DNA from: Rhizobium sp. CF080
Lineage (GTDB): Bacteria; Pseudomonadota; Alphaproteobacteria; Rhizobiales; Rhizobiaceae
NCBI RefSeq assembly: GCF_000282095.2
Contig: NZ_AKKC02000004.1
Location: forward strand, 1,178,001-1,242,000
Length of the DNA stretch: 64,000 bases
Direction: 5' to 3'
Shown here piece after piece: positions 8,901-15,985 of the stretch. A program made the position numbers and the translations under genes. The notes beneath the pieces were generated by a model. It saw nothing but the letters and a program-made list of their open reading frames with translations, ran no database searches and was not told where the DNA came from. Numbering within the stretch: the stretch's first letter is position 1; each line of letters starts with the position of its first letter.

Positions 8901-9848
8901 TCAATGGGACGAGCTCGATTCAGCCCGCGGATCGAATGCAGAACGGACACCATCGCCGACGAAATTGACCGCCATCACGGTGGCGAAGATCAAAAGACCG
9001 GGATAGACGGCGAGCATGGGCGCCGAAATGATCAGCTGCTGTGCATTGGTCAGCATGTTGCCCCAGGTCGGAGTGGGCGGAACGATGCCGAAACCAAGAA
9101 AGCTGAGCGTCGATTCGAACAGGATGATGCGGCCCACCGAGAGTGTCATGGCGACGATCAAGGGCGTGGCGATGTTCGGCAACACATGCACGAAGACGTT
9201 GTAACGTCCCTTTGCGCCGCTGACGCTCGCCGCCCGGACGTAGTCGACATCCCGCAATCCGATCGCACCTGCACGCCCTATCCGGGCGATCGTGGTCCAA
9301 TCCACCAGGGCGATGATGATGACGATCCGCAGGAAGATCACCGTGGGTGAGGTCGCTGCGTCAGGACTGAGGCCGATTTTCGTCAGATCGACGGCCCCGA
9401 GCACGATCAGGACCGGGATCAGCGGCAGGGCAATGATGCAGTCCGTCATCCGCATCAAGATATTGTCGAACTGCCCACCCACATAGCCCGCCGTGACACC
9501 GATGGCGATGCCGATGACCGCGGTGATCAGGGTGGCGAGCAGCCCGACGGCGATCGACACCTGGCCGCCGTAAAGCAGTCGCAGCAGCACATCACGTCCG
9601 ATATCGTCCGTGCCGAGCCAGTACTGGGCAGACGGAGGCTTGAAACGCCGCAGAAGGTTGGTCGCGTTGGCATCTATGCCCCGGAAATATTCGATCGGGC
9701 CAGCCATTGCGCAGGCGATGGCCAGTATCAGGAGAAAAACGAGCGAGATCATTGCCAGCTTGTTGTGCCGGAATCGATCCCAACGCTTGCTCCAGACGGA
9801 ATTCTTTTCGGCCTTCGCCGGCCGGCTTTCGACGGTGACGGTGCTCAT
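8901..9848 (-). CDS. Peptide-type ABC transporter permease (DppC-like)
   Basis: A 315-residue inner-membrane permease. It has the cytoplasmic N-terminal tail and first membrane segment (LAMISLVFLLILAIA) typical of DppC/OppC, then the WLGTDDIGRDVLLRLLYG signature before the transport domain, and an EAA-like loop around YVRAASVSGAKG that contacts the ATPase. The stop of the DppB-like gene and this start overlap by four bases (ATGA), indicating translational coupling. It pairs with the DppB-like permease in the membrane channel. Confidence 0.92.
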   Translation of the reverse strand: MSTVTVESRPAKAEKNSVWSKRWDRFRHNKLAMISLVFLLILAIACAMAGPIEYFRGIDANATNLLRRFKPPSAQYWLGTDDIGRDVLLRLLYGGQVSIAVGLLATLITAVIGIAIGVTAGYVGGQFDNILMRMTDCIIALPLIPVLIVLGAVDLTKIGLSPDAATSPTVIFLRIVIIIALVDWTTIARIGRAGAIGLRDVDYVRAASVSGAKGRYNVFVHVLPNIATPLIVAMTLSVGRIILFESTLSFLGFGIVPPTPTWGNMLTNAQQLIISAPMLAVYPGLLIFATVMAVNFVGDGVRSAFDPRAESSSSH

Positions 9849-10798
9849 TTCAACGTAATCCTCGGGTCAAGCCAAGCATAGGCAAGGTCGGCAAGCAGGC
9901 TCGACAGAAGCGTGACGATCGTCGCGAGCAGAAGGCCGACCAGAGCCAGGTTAAAATCGATGTTGCTGATGGAATCGTAAATGACCTTGCCCATGCCGAG
10001 CATGCCGAAGATCGTTTCGACCACCAGTGCGCCGGAAAACAGCGAGCCGAAGCCGAGCGCTAGTACGGTGACCATCGGGATCAAGGCATTGCGTAGCGCG
10101 TGACGCATGACGACCGTGGTTTCAGATAGGCCTTTGGCACGCGCGGTGCGGACAAAATCCGAATTCAGCGTCTCGATCATCGAAGCACGCACGTACCGAA
10201 CGAGCGGCCCCACATGGAAGAAGGTCAAAACCGTGACCGGCAACACTAGGTGATAGAACTGCTCGCCGAGAGAGGCACCTCCGAGCAATGGTGTACCGCT
10301 TGCCGGCAGCCAGCCGAGTTTGACCGAAAAGACGATGATCAGGATCAGCGAAGTCCAGAAACCTGGAAGGGAGATGCTTGCAAAGGCAAACAGACTGACG
10401 ACGCTGTCCGTCCAGCCACCGGGCTTGCGGGCGGCAATCGCACCGAGCAGCATGGCAATCGGGATGCTGATCAGTTCGGTCAGCACCAGAAGCTTGGCTG
10501 TCTGAACCACGGCAGGGCCGAGTACATCCATGACGGGACGGAAGTAGACGCTCGAATAGCCGAGGTCACCGTGCAATGCCGAAACCAGCCAGTGCCCGTA
10601 GCGGGTCCAGATCGGTTGATCGACACCGTAGAGCGCTCGCATCTGGGCCATGGTTTCCGGTGTAAGCGACGGGTTGCCTTCCAGCATGTTCTCGACGGGA
10701 TCGCCTGGCATCAGGCCGATCAGCATGAACAGAAGCAGCGACATCACCAGGATGACGAGGACTGCTTGGAGAAGGCGCGATATCGTATATCTCAACAT
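9845..10798 (-). CDS. Peptide-type ABC transporter permease (DppB-like)
   Basis: A 317-residue inner-membrane permease with the N-terminal MLRYTISRLLQAVLVILVM membrane segment of DppB/OppB proteins, the LMPGDPVE motif after it, and the EAA-like loop (DFVRTARAKGLSE) near residue 210 that docks the ATPase. The C-terminus ends in LDPRITLK, as in relatives. It lies four bases downstream of one ATPase gene and overlaps the DppC-like gene, so all transporter parts are made from one message. Confidence 0.92.
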   Translation of the reverse strand: MLRYTISRLLQAVLVILVMSLLLFMLIGLMPGDPVENMLEGNPSLTPETMAQMRALYGVDQPIWTRYGHWLVSALHGDLGYSSVYFRPVMDVLGPAVVQTAKLLVLTELISIPIAMLLGAIAARKPGGWTDSVVSLFAFASISLPGFWTSLILIIVFSVKLGWLPASGTPLLGGASLGEQFYHLVLPVTVLTFFHVGPLVRYVRASMIETLNSDFVRTARAKGLSETTVVMRHALRNALIPMVTVLALGFGSLFSGALVVETIFGMLGMGKVIYDSISNIDFNLALVGLLLATIVTLLSSLLADLAYAWLDPRITLK

Positions 10799-10802
10799 CG
10801 GC

Positions 10803-11747
10803 TCAATCCTTGAAATGACAGGCGGAAAGCTGGGCGGGCCGACCCGGCGCAGGCGACAGCGGGGGCCTTTCCTTGCGGCAGATATCCTGTGCCTTCGGAC
10901 AGCGGGTGTGGAAGACGCAGCCGGACGGCGGAGCGAGCGGCGAAGGCATCTCTCCCTTGAGGATCTGCTCTTTTTTGCGCCGGCCCTTGCCGATCCGCGG
11001 TACGGCCGCGAGCAAGGCCTGCGTATAGGGATGGCTCGGCGTCTCGAACAGATCGTCGCGGCTCGCCACTTCCATCAGGCGGCCTAGATAAAGAACCGCG
11101 ACCCGGTCCGAAAGGTGCCGCACCACGCCGAGATCGTGGCTGATGAACAGGTAGCTGATGCCGTGCTGTTGCTTGATGTCGTCGAGCAGGTTCAGCACCT
11201 GGCTCTGGATCGACACGTCCAGTGCGGACAACGGCTCGTCTGCAACGATCATCTCTGGCTCGGCGATGAGGGCGCGAGCAATCGCAATGCGTTGCCGCTG
11301 GCCGCCGGAGAACTGGTGAGGGTAGCGGCGCGCCGATTCCGGCGGCAGTCCGACCTGCCCGAGGACTTCAACAGCGCGCGCGGCCCGTTTGCCGGAGGGA
11401 ACTCCCTTCAGGCGCAGCGGTTCGGCGACGATATCGCCCACCACCATGCGGGGGTCGAGTGCCGAAAACGGATCCTGGAAAATCACCTGGACGGGAGCCT
11501 TGCCGTCCACCGAGGGTCGGCTGCTGTTGAACGTCACCGTGCCCGCGGTCTGCTTGCGCAGGCCGGCGACCACGAATCCGAGGGTGCTCTTGCCGCTGCC
11601 GCTTTCGCCCACCAGCGCCAGTGTCTCGCCTTTGGCGACGGTCAGCGACACATCGTTGACGGCCTGGAGCCACAGCTTTGGCTTCATGAAGCCGCCACCG
11701 ATCGGAATATCGACATTGATATGATCGAGCTTGAGAAGTTCGGTCAT
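10803..11747 (-). CDS. Peptide-type ABC transporter ATPase (DppF-like)
   Basis: A 314-residue ATPase with Walker [10 protein letters not shown], signature [15 protein letters not shown] and Walker [13 protein letters not shown], plus the C-terminal oligopeptide/dipeptide extension with the Cys-containing [20 protein letters not shown] that in relatives can hold an iron-sulfur cluster. It would power import together with the DppD-like subunit. ATG 11747 overlaps the preceding gene's stop by four bases. Complete and of normal length. Confidence 0.93.
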   Translation of the reverse strand: MTELLKLDHINVDIPIGGGFMKPKLWLQAVNDVSLTVAKGETLALVGESGSGKSTLGFVVAGLRKQTAGTVTFNSSRPSVDGKAPVQVIFQDPFSALDPRMVVGDIVAEPLRLKGVPSGKRAARAVEVLGQVGLPPESARRYPHQFSGGQRQRIAIARALIAEPEMIVADEPLSALDVSIQSQVLNLLDDIKQQHGISYLFISHDLGVVRHLSDRVAVLYLGRLMEVASRDDLFETPSHPYTQALLAAVPRIGKGRRKKEQILKGEMPSPLAPPSGCVFHTRCPKAQDICRKERPPLSPAPGRPAQLSACHFKD

Positions 11748-12757
11748 GGTTTAACCTTATGGCATGCAACACGATGGCCTGGAGCGACTTCCAGGAATTC
11801 CGGTTCGACCTGCCGACAGTATTCGTCGGCAAGCGGACAGCGTTTGGCAAAGCGGCATCCCGGGATGACGTCCGACGTGACCCGTCCGGGAATGACATAG
11901 AGGCGCTTCACCGGCTTGTCGGGGTCGGGAAGCGTTGCGATCAGGCCCTGGGTATAGGGATGGAGCGGATTGTCGAACAGCGCTTGGGCCGGCGCATATT
12001 CCACAGCCTTGCCGGCATACATGACCATGATCGCATGGGCGACCTCGGAGATGACAGCGAGATTGTGGCTGATGAACTGGATCGACATGTTCGCTTCGTC
12101 CTGAAGCGTCAGCATCAGATCGAGAATCTGTGCCTGGATCGTCACGTCGAGCGCGGTCGTCGGCTCGTCGGCGATCAGAAGCTCCGGCTTGCAGGCAAGC
12201 GCCATGGCAATCATGGCGCGCTGGCGCATGCCGCCGGAGAGTTGGTGCGGATAGTCCTCGGCCCTGCGTGCCGGCGAGGGAATACCCACCTGGTCGAGGA
12301 GGTCCACCGCCCGACTGGCGGCTACCTTCCTGGAAATTCCTTCATGCTTGACGAGCACTTCGGCAATCTGGCGACCGACAGACATGACGGGGTTCATCGC
12401 CGTCATCGGTTCCTGGAAGATCATCGCAATTCGCCGGCCGCGCAGATGCTGCCATTGCTTCTGGCTGAACTTCGCAAGGTCCTGACCTTTGAAATCGATG
12501 ATGCCGCCGACCTTGCCGCCGCCGGCGATGAGGCCGAGCAGGGCCAGCGATGTCATCGTCTTGCCGCAGCCGCTTTCGCCAACGATGCCAAGCGTCTCGC
12601 CTTTCGCGATGGAATAGTCGAGCCCGCGGACGACCTGGACGGATTCCGTACCGTTTGAAAAAGTGACCGTAAGATCACGAACATCGAGCAGCGGCGTCGA
12701 ACCGGTAGCCGGTGCGGAAATGCTCCCATCGACAACCAAATCGCTGAGATGCTGCAT
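11744..12757 (-). CDS. Peptide-type ABC transporter ATPase (DppD-like)
   Basis: A 337-residue ATPase with Walker [11 protein letters not shown], signature [15 protein letters not shown] and Walker [13 protein letters not shown], and the C-terminal oligopeptide domain ([15 protein letters not shown]). Relative to the usual GESGSGKS loop this one has Cys and a Thr after the lysine, both seen in DppD-type proteins. The start at 12757 has AAAGGGAGGTGA upstream. It is the first transporter gene after the CapA-like gene, separated by 115 bp that hold a stem-loop. Confidence 0.92.
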   Translation of the reverse strand: MQHLSDLVVDGSISAPATGSTPLLDVRDLTVTFSNGTESVQVVRGLDYSIAKGETLGIVGESGCGKTMTSLALLGLIAGGGKVGGIIDFKGQDLAKFSQKQWQHLRGRRIAMIFQEPMTAMNPVMSVGRQIAEVLVKHEGISRKVAASRAVDLLDQVGIPSPARRAEDYPHQLSGGMRQRAMIAMALACKPELLIADEPTTALDVTIQAQILDLMLTLQDEANMSIQFISHNLAVISEVAHAIMVMYAGKAVEYAPAQALFDNPLHPYTQGLIATLPDPDKPVKRLYVIPGRVTSDVIPGCRFAKRCPLADEYCRQVEPEFLEVAPGHRVACHKVKP

Positions 12758-12825
12758 TGGTCACCTCCCTTTGTAAACGCTGGCCTTGTTGCCGAAGAGG
12801 ATCGGCGATTTCGGCGGAGATACAT

Positions 12826-12860
12826 TCACTTGCGACGGCTTCCTCCTCCGCCGCAAGTGA
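12826..12860 (-). promoter_or_regulatory. Intergenic stem-loop between the capA-like and dppD-like genes
   Basis: Thirteen-base arms (12826-12838 and 12848-12860, one mismatch; outer nine bases TCACTTGCG / CGCAAGTGA perfect) enclose a nine-base loop. On the transcribed (minus) strand the loop reads AGGAGGAAG, a ribosome-binding-like sequence. No T-run follows, so it is not a simple terminator. It may be a partial terminator, an RNA-stability or processing element, or a protein-binding site. Confidence 0.55.
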
Positions 12861-12872
12861 CCATTTCGTGTA

Positions 12873-14234
12873 TCAGAGCTCAACGACGCCGACACCATCC
12901 CGGATCTCGATCCTGGTGCCGAAGGGCTCCGACAGCCTGCGATAGCGATCGAGGATACGAACGGCATCCTCTCCCTTCGCCATCAGCGGACGGCCTTCGG
13001 TATTGTGATGATCGCCCGTCCCTGTCCGACGGGTCTGTTTGACCTCCGGTGAGGAATCACGGCCCATTTCCACGGGATGAAGCAAAATGCGCTTGAGCTT
13101 TTCATTCTGCATTTCGAGTTGGATAACCGCCGAGCTCCACCAGGTATCCGAGGGCGTGTCGAGGCCCGGATGCAGCGGATAGGCTGCGGGCGTCAAGGTC
13201 TGCAGCCGGTCCACATCGTGTCCCCATGCATCGTAGCTGTCATACGGGACCCGCTGGATGAATTCCGACTGGGCGAAGAAATTGCCGACGCCGTAGAAGA
13301 TCGGCTTGCCGTTGTAGATCTCGATGCCGAGCGTCCGATGCCAGCCGTGACCGACATAGATATCGGCACCGCCATCGATTACCGCGCGGGCGAATTCCTT
13401 GACGAAGCCGGGAGGCGTGTCCCCTCGCGGGCCGTCCGAGACGCTGAAGTGGTGCGCGACGATGACGAGGTCGGACAATTCCTTGGCTTCATGCACCGAA
13501 CGCAGGTTGCGCTCCAGATCGCGCTTGTTACAGCGGCTGATGATCTCACAGTGATCGCCGACAAAGAAGGATTCCGGATCGCCCCATTGCTGGGCGCCGG
13601 GAATCTGGATGCCGAATGAACCTTCGCGCCCATGCTTCGGCTTCTTCATGACATTCAGCTTCTCGCCGAACGCCTTGAGGTTCTCGGCCGTCTGCGGATC
13701 GACCATGAATTCGAAGGTAAGACGCTGAGGGTTAACCCCGGGGCGGCCCTTGAGGGCGCCCTTCGGATGACCGGCCCACATGAAATGCTGGTTGCCTGAG
13801 CTCGTCGAAATCAGGGCCACGCGCCCGTTCTTCTTGTCGACATAGCCGGGCTCGCTGGCGAGTTCGAGATCGGCGCCTGTGCCGGCGGTGACGATGCCTG
13901 CCGCTTTCATATGCTTTCTGGTGGCGAAGAGGCCTTCGGCACCAAAATCGAAGCTGTGATTGTGGGCCGTCGACATGATGTCAAAGCCGGCCCATTTCAG
14001 GTCCTTGGCGATTTCCGGATCGGACATCATGAAGCTGCCGATGCCCTGACCGCGGGCCGGCCATTTCAGTTCATCATATTCGGCGAAATTCATCTCGAGG
14101 TGACCATAGGTCACGTCGGCATCTTTCAGCAGATCCCAAACCCTTTGGAATTCAGGTTCGTCATGCATGCTGAATGGCCGGCTCACCATACACTCCCCGG
14201 CCAGGCTAATTTTCCATTTATGCGATGATACCAT
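12873..14234 (-). CDS. CapA-family (PgsA-like) metallophosphoesterase-type protein
   Basis: A 453-residue protein related to CapA/PgsA, a calcineurin-like fold linked in other bacteria to poly-gamma-glutamate synthesis or export. Visible signatures are ISLAGECMVSRPF at the start, the metal-site HNHSFDFGAEG near residue 100, VIVAHHFSVSD and GHGWHRTLGIEIYNGKPIFYGVGNFF towards the end. No signal peptide or membrane anchor is apparent, unlike classical CapA, so this copy is probably cytoplasmic. The start at 14234 follows CGGAGG. It heads the peptide-importer operon and has the LysR-type palindrome about 158 bp upstream. Such stand-alone CapA proteins beside peptide importers are not functionally defined; hydrolysis of an imported glutamyl-type polymer or phosphoester is only a hypothesis. 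Confidence 0.82.
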   Translation of the reverse strand: MVSSHKWKISLAGECMVSRPFSMHDEPEFQRVWDLLKDADVTYGHLEMNFAEYDELKWPARGQGIGSFMMSDPEIAKDLKWAGFDIMSTAHNHSFDFGAEGLFATRKHMKAAGIVTAGTGADLELASEPGYVDKKNGRVALISTSSGNQHFMWAGHPKGALKGRPGVNPQRLTFEFMVDPQTAENLKAFGEKLNVMKKPKHGREGSFGIQIPGAQQWGDPESFFVGDHCEIISRCNKRDLERNLRSVHEAKELSDLVIVAHHFSVSDGPRGDTPPGFVKEFARAVIDGGADIYVGHGWHRTLGIEIYNGKPIFYGVGNFFAQSEFIQRVPYDSYDAWGHDVDRLQTLTPAAYPLHPGLDTPSDTWWSSAVIQLEMQNEKLKRILLHPVEMGRDSSPEVKQTRRTGTGDHHNTEGRPLMAKGEDAVRILDRYRRLSEPFGTRIEIRDGVGVVEL

Positions 14235-14673
14235 ATTTGCCTCCGTACGCGAACACCGCACCGCAACTGTGAATGCAGGTCACGTCTCGCCGCATGTTGA
14301 ATCTGAGAACTCCCTTGCGACCGTGGACTTCAGCCGCGAGACAACCATAGCATTCCAGAGCGATATCACCAGTTTCGTATGGCGCCTTTCAGATATGCCG
14401 ATACGGCATATCGTGGCTGCCTGCGTGCGGGCAAATGATTGCGGCGAGAGTCTCGAGTTCTTTGGCTAGCTTAGGCGGATTCCGGGATAACCTTATAGCT
14501 CCGGTCGATGTCTCAGGTGTCGTAGCGCAGTTGGGACGAGATAGCGGCAACCGGCAGACATCCGTACGCGCCAGCGACGTAGTCTGCACAATTCTAGGTA
14601 GCAGTCATGGGCGCGCGCCAAACTTCTCCAGCGACGGGGGTTGGTGAGAGGCGCCATTCACTGAGCGCAACGG
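14235..14673. other. Intergenic region upstream of the capA-like operon
   Basis: About 440 bp between the capA-like start and the end of the next LysR gene, both on the minus strand. It holds the palindromic operator at 14392-14412. I see no convincing coding sequence or terminator in the remainder. Confidence 0.6.
14392..14412. promoter_or_regulatory. Candidate LysR operator, copy 2
   Basis: A perfect inverted repeat of nine-base arms, GATATGCCG (14392-14400) and CGGCATATC (14404-14412), around ATA. T14396 and A14408 give the T-N11-A pattern of LysR sites. It matches 17 of 21 positions of the element at 5070-5090, and lies about 158 bp upstream of the capA-like start. Confidence 0.75.
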
Positions 14674-15567
14674 TTAGGTGCGATATCGAAGAGCGTCGAC
14701 CAGTATGGAGAAAGCTGCGGATGGCTGCCTCCTGCTCGGATAATAGAGATGGTACCCGGAAAAGGCGGGACACCAGTCTTCGAGCACCCTTACAAGGCGT
14801 CCGTTGGCAAGTTGCTTGCCGACATGGTCTTCCATGACAAACCCAAGCCCGAACCCATCTTCGGCAGCAGTGACAATCATGTTCGTACGATTGAACGCAA
14901 GCTGGCCCTCGACGCGCACGCGAAGTTCCCGTGCCTCCTTTTCAAGTTCCCATGTATAGAGCCCGCCGCCACTCAGCATACGAAGGTTGATGCATCTGTG
15001 CGACGCCAGGTCCTGCGGGACGAGCGGTTTGGGATGATGCTCGAAGTACTCAGGCGATCCGACGACCGCCATTCGAAGGTCTGGCCCGATACGAACTGCA
15101 ACCATGTCCTTGGCGAGAGCTTCTCCAAGGCGAACGCCTGCGTCAAAGCGCTCTGAGACAATGTCGGTTAAGCTGGAGTCGATTGCCAACTCGACGTTGA
15201 TGTCGGGGTACTCCGGAAGCAGTTTTCGAAGCGCCGGCCAAAGCACCGTCGTCGCCGCGTGTTCCGATGTGGTGATCCGGATATTGCCGGCAGGTCGCTC
15301 TCGAAGCTCGCTCAATGAAGCGAGCTCAGATCCGATGCTGTCCAATGCAGGACGGAGTGTGGAGAGAAGGCGTTCACCCGCCTCGGTTGGCGCAACATTG
15401 CGGGTCGTGCGGGTGAGCAGGCGGACGCCCAACCGCGCCTCGAGGCGCCGGATGGTGTGGCTGAGGGCGGACTGCGATGTCCCGAGCTTGGCGGCCGCTC
15501 GGGTAAAATTCTGTTCGTCCGCGACCGTCAGGAAGGCATTGAGATCGACCAGTTCCTCGCGTCTCAT
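14674..15567 (-). CDS. LysR-family transcriptional regulator (paralogue 1)
   Basis: A 297-residue LysR regulator with an N-terminal winged helix (LNAFLTVADEQNFTRAAAKL, SQSALSHTIRRLE) and an effector domain ending in GYHLYYPSRRQ...LRYRT. It is clearly paralogous to the regulator at 23906-24799: both share the TRTTR/APTEAGERLL region, VEGQL and RVLEDWCP blocks. The ATG at 15567 follows CAGGAGTTC; another ATG four bases upstream is out of frame. Paralogues of this type often control neighbouring dehydrogenase or efflux genes. Here the flanking gene upstream is only a remnant of an MFS transporter, so its target may have been lost. Confidence 0.9.
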   Translation of the reverse strand: MRREELVDLNAFLTVADEQNFTRAAAKLGTSQSALSHTIRRLEARLGVRLLTRTTRNVAPTEAGERLLSTLRPALDSIGSELASLSELRERPAGNIRITTSEHAATTVLWPALRKLLPEYPDINVELAIDSSLTDIVSERFDAGVRLGEALAKDMVAVRIGPDLRMAVVGSPEYFEHHPKPLVPQDLASHRCINLRMLSGGGLYTWELEKEARELRVRVEGQLAFNRTNMIVTAAEDGFGLGFVMEDHVGKQLANGRLVRVLEDWCPAFSGYHLYYPSRRQPSAAFSILVDALRYRT

Positions 15568-15630
15568 TCATGAACTCCTGACATCGACAATGATTGATTG
15601 CCCAAGCTGAAGCAGGCAATCGCTTGGCGG

Positions 15631-15810
15631 TCAAGCTTTCGCTGGCACGAGACCAAGGCTTGCGAGACTGCCAGGGCCTGCAACGATGGCCAGCGGGATC
15701 AAGGTTCCGTCAGCCAGCGAACTCACTGCTACAGAACCGACAATGCCACATCCGTAATGGAAAGCGCCGACCAACGCGGAGACTGCGCCTCGATGATGAA
15801 ATAGTGCCCC
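15631..15810 (-). pseudogene. C-terminal remnant of an MFS (Bcr/CflA-like) transporter
   Basis: Reading the minus strand from 15810 to the stop at 15631 gives about 59 residues, including AVSALVGAFHYGCGIVGSVA and LADGTLIPLAIVAGPGSLA. This resembles the last two membrane helices of Bcr/CflA-type drug-efflux carriers. A stop codon precedes it in frame (15811-15813) and no upstream part of the transporter follows in any frame before paoC. There is no start or ribosome-binding site. I read it as the surviving tail of a deleted gene. Confidence 0.6.
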
Positions 15811-15953
15811 TTAGACTGCGGTTAGAGAGTGCCTCATCAAGTCGGCATGGAGCTTCGGTGTGCGCGGCTGGGCGTCGTCGTTCTGGCCAAGCCACATATG
15901 GAGCGCGCCGGCAGGTCAAGCGCACGCGGCTGCGGTGTTTCGCTGCTCGACGT

Positions 15954-15981
15954 CTCGACGGCGGCCGCGGCCGCCGTCGAG
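15954..15981 (-). terminator. Perfect 28-bp palindrome after paoC (possible terminator)
   Basis: Fourteen-base arms CTCGACGGCGGCCG and CGGCCGCCGTCGAG abut directly with no spacer, four bases past the paoC stop. As RNA it would form a very GC-rich hairpin with a minimal loop. It lacks a U-tract, so termination would be atypical; a DNA-level protein site is the other reading. Confidence 0.45.
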
Positions 15982-15985
15982 GTTA

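Noticed and set aside
7101..9350. Very long plus-strand open frame (749 codons) opposite the substrate-binding protein gene
   Set aside because: It is antisense to a clear periplasmic binding protein and a permease, is Arg/His-rich with no recognisable domain, and has no ribosome-binding site. High-GC genomes often produce such frames.
15598..15804. Small plus-strand open frame of 68 codons after the LysR gene
   Set aside because: The minus strand of the same stretch encodes recognisable membrane-transporter sequence, and no ribosome-binding site is present for the plus frame.
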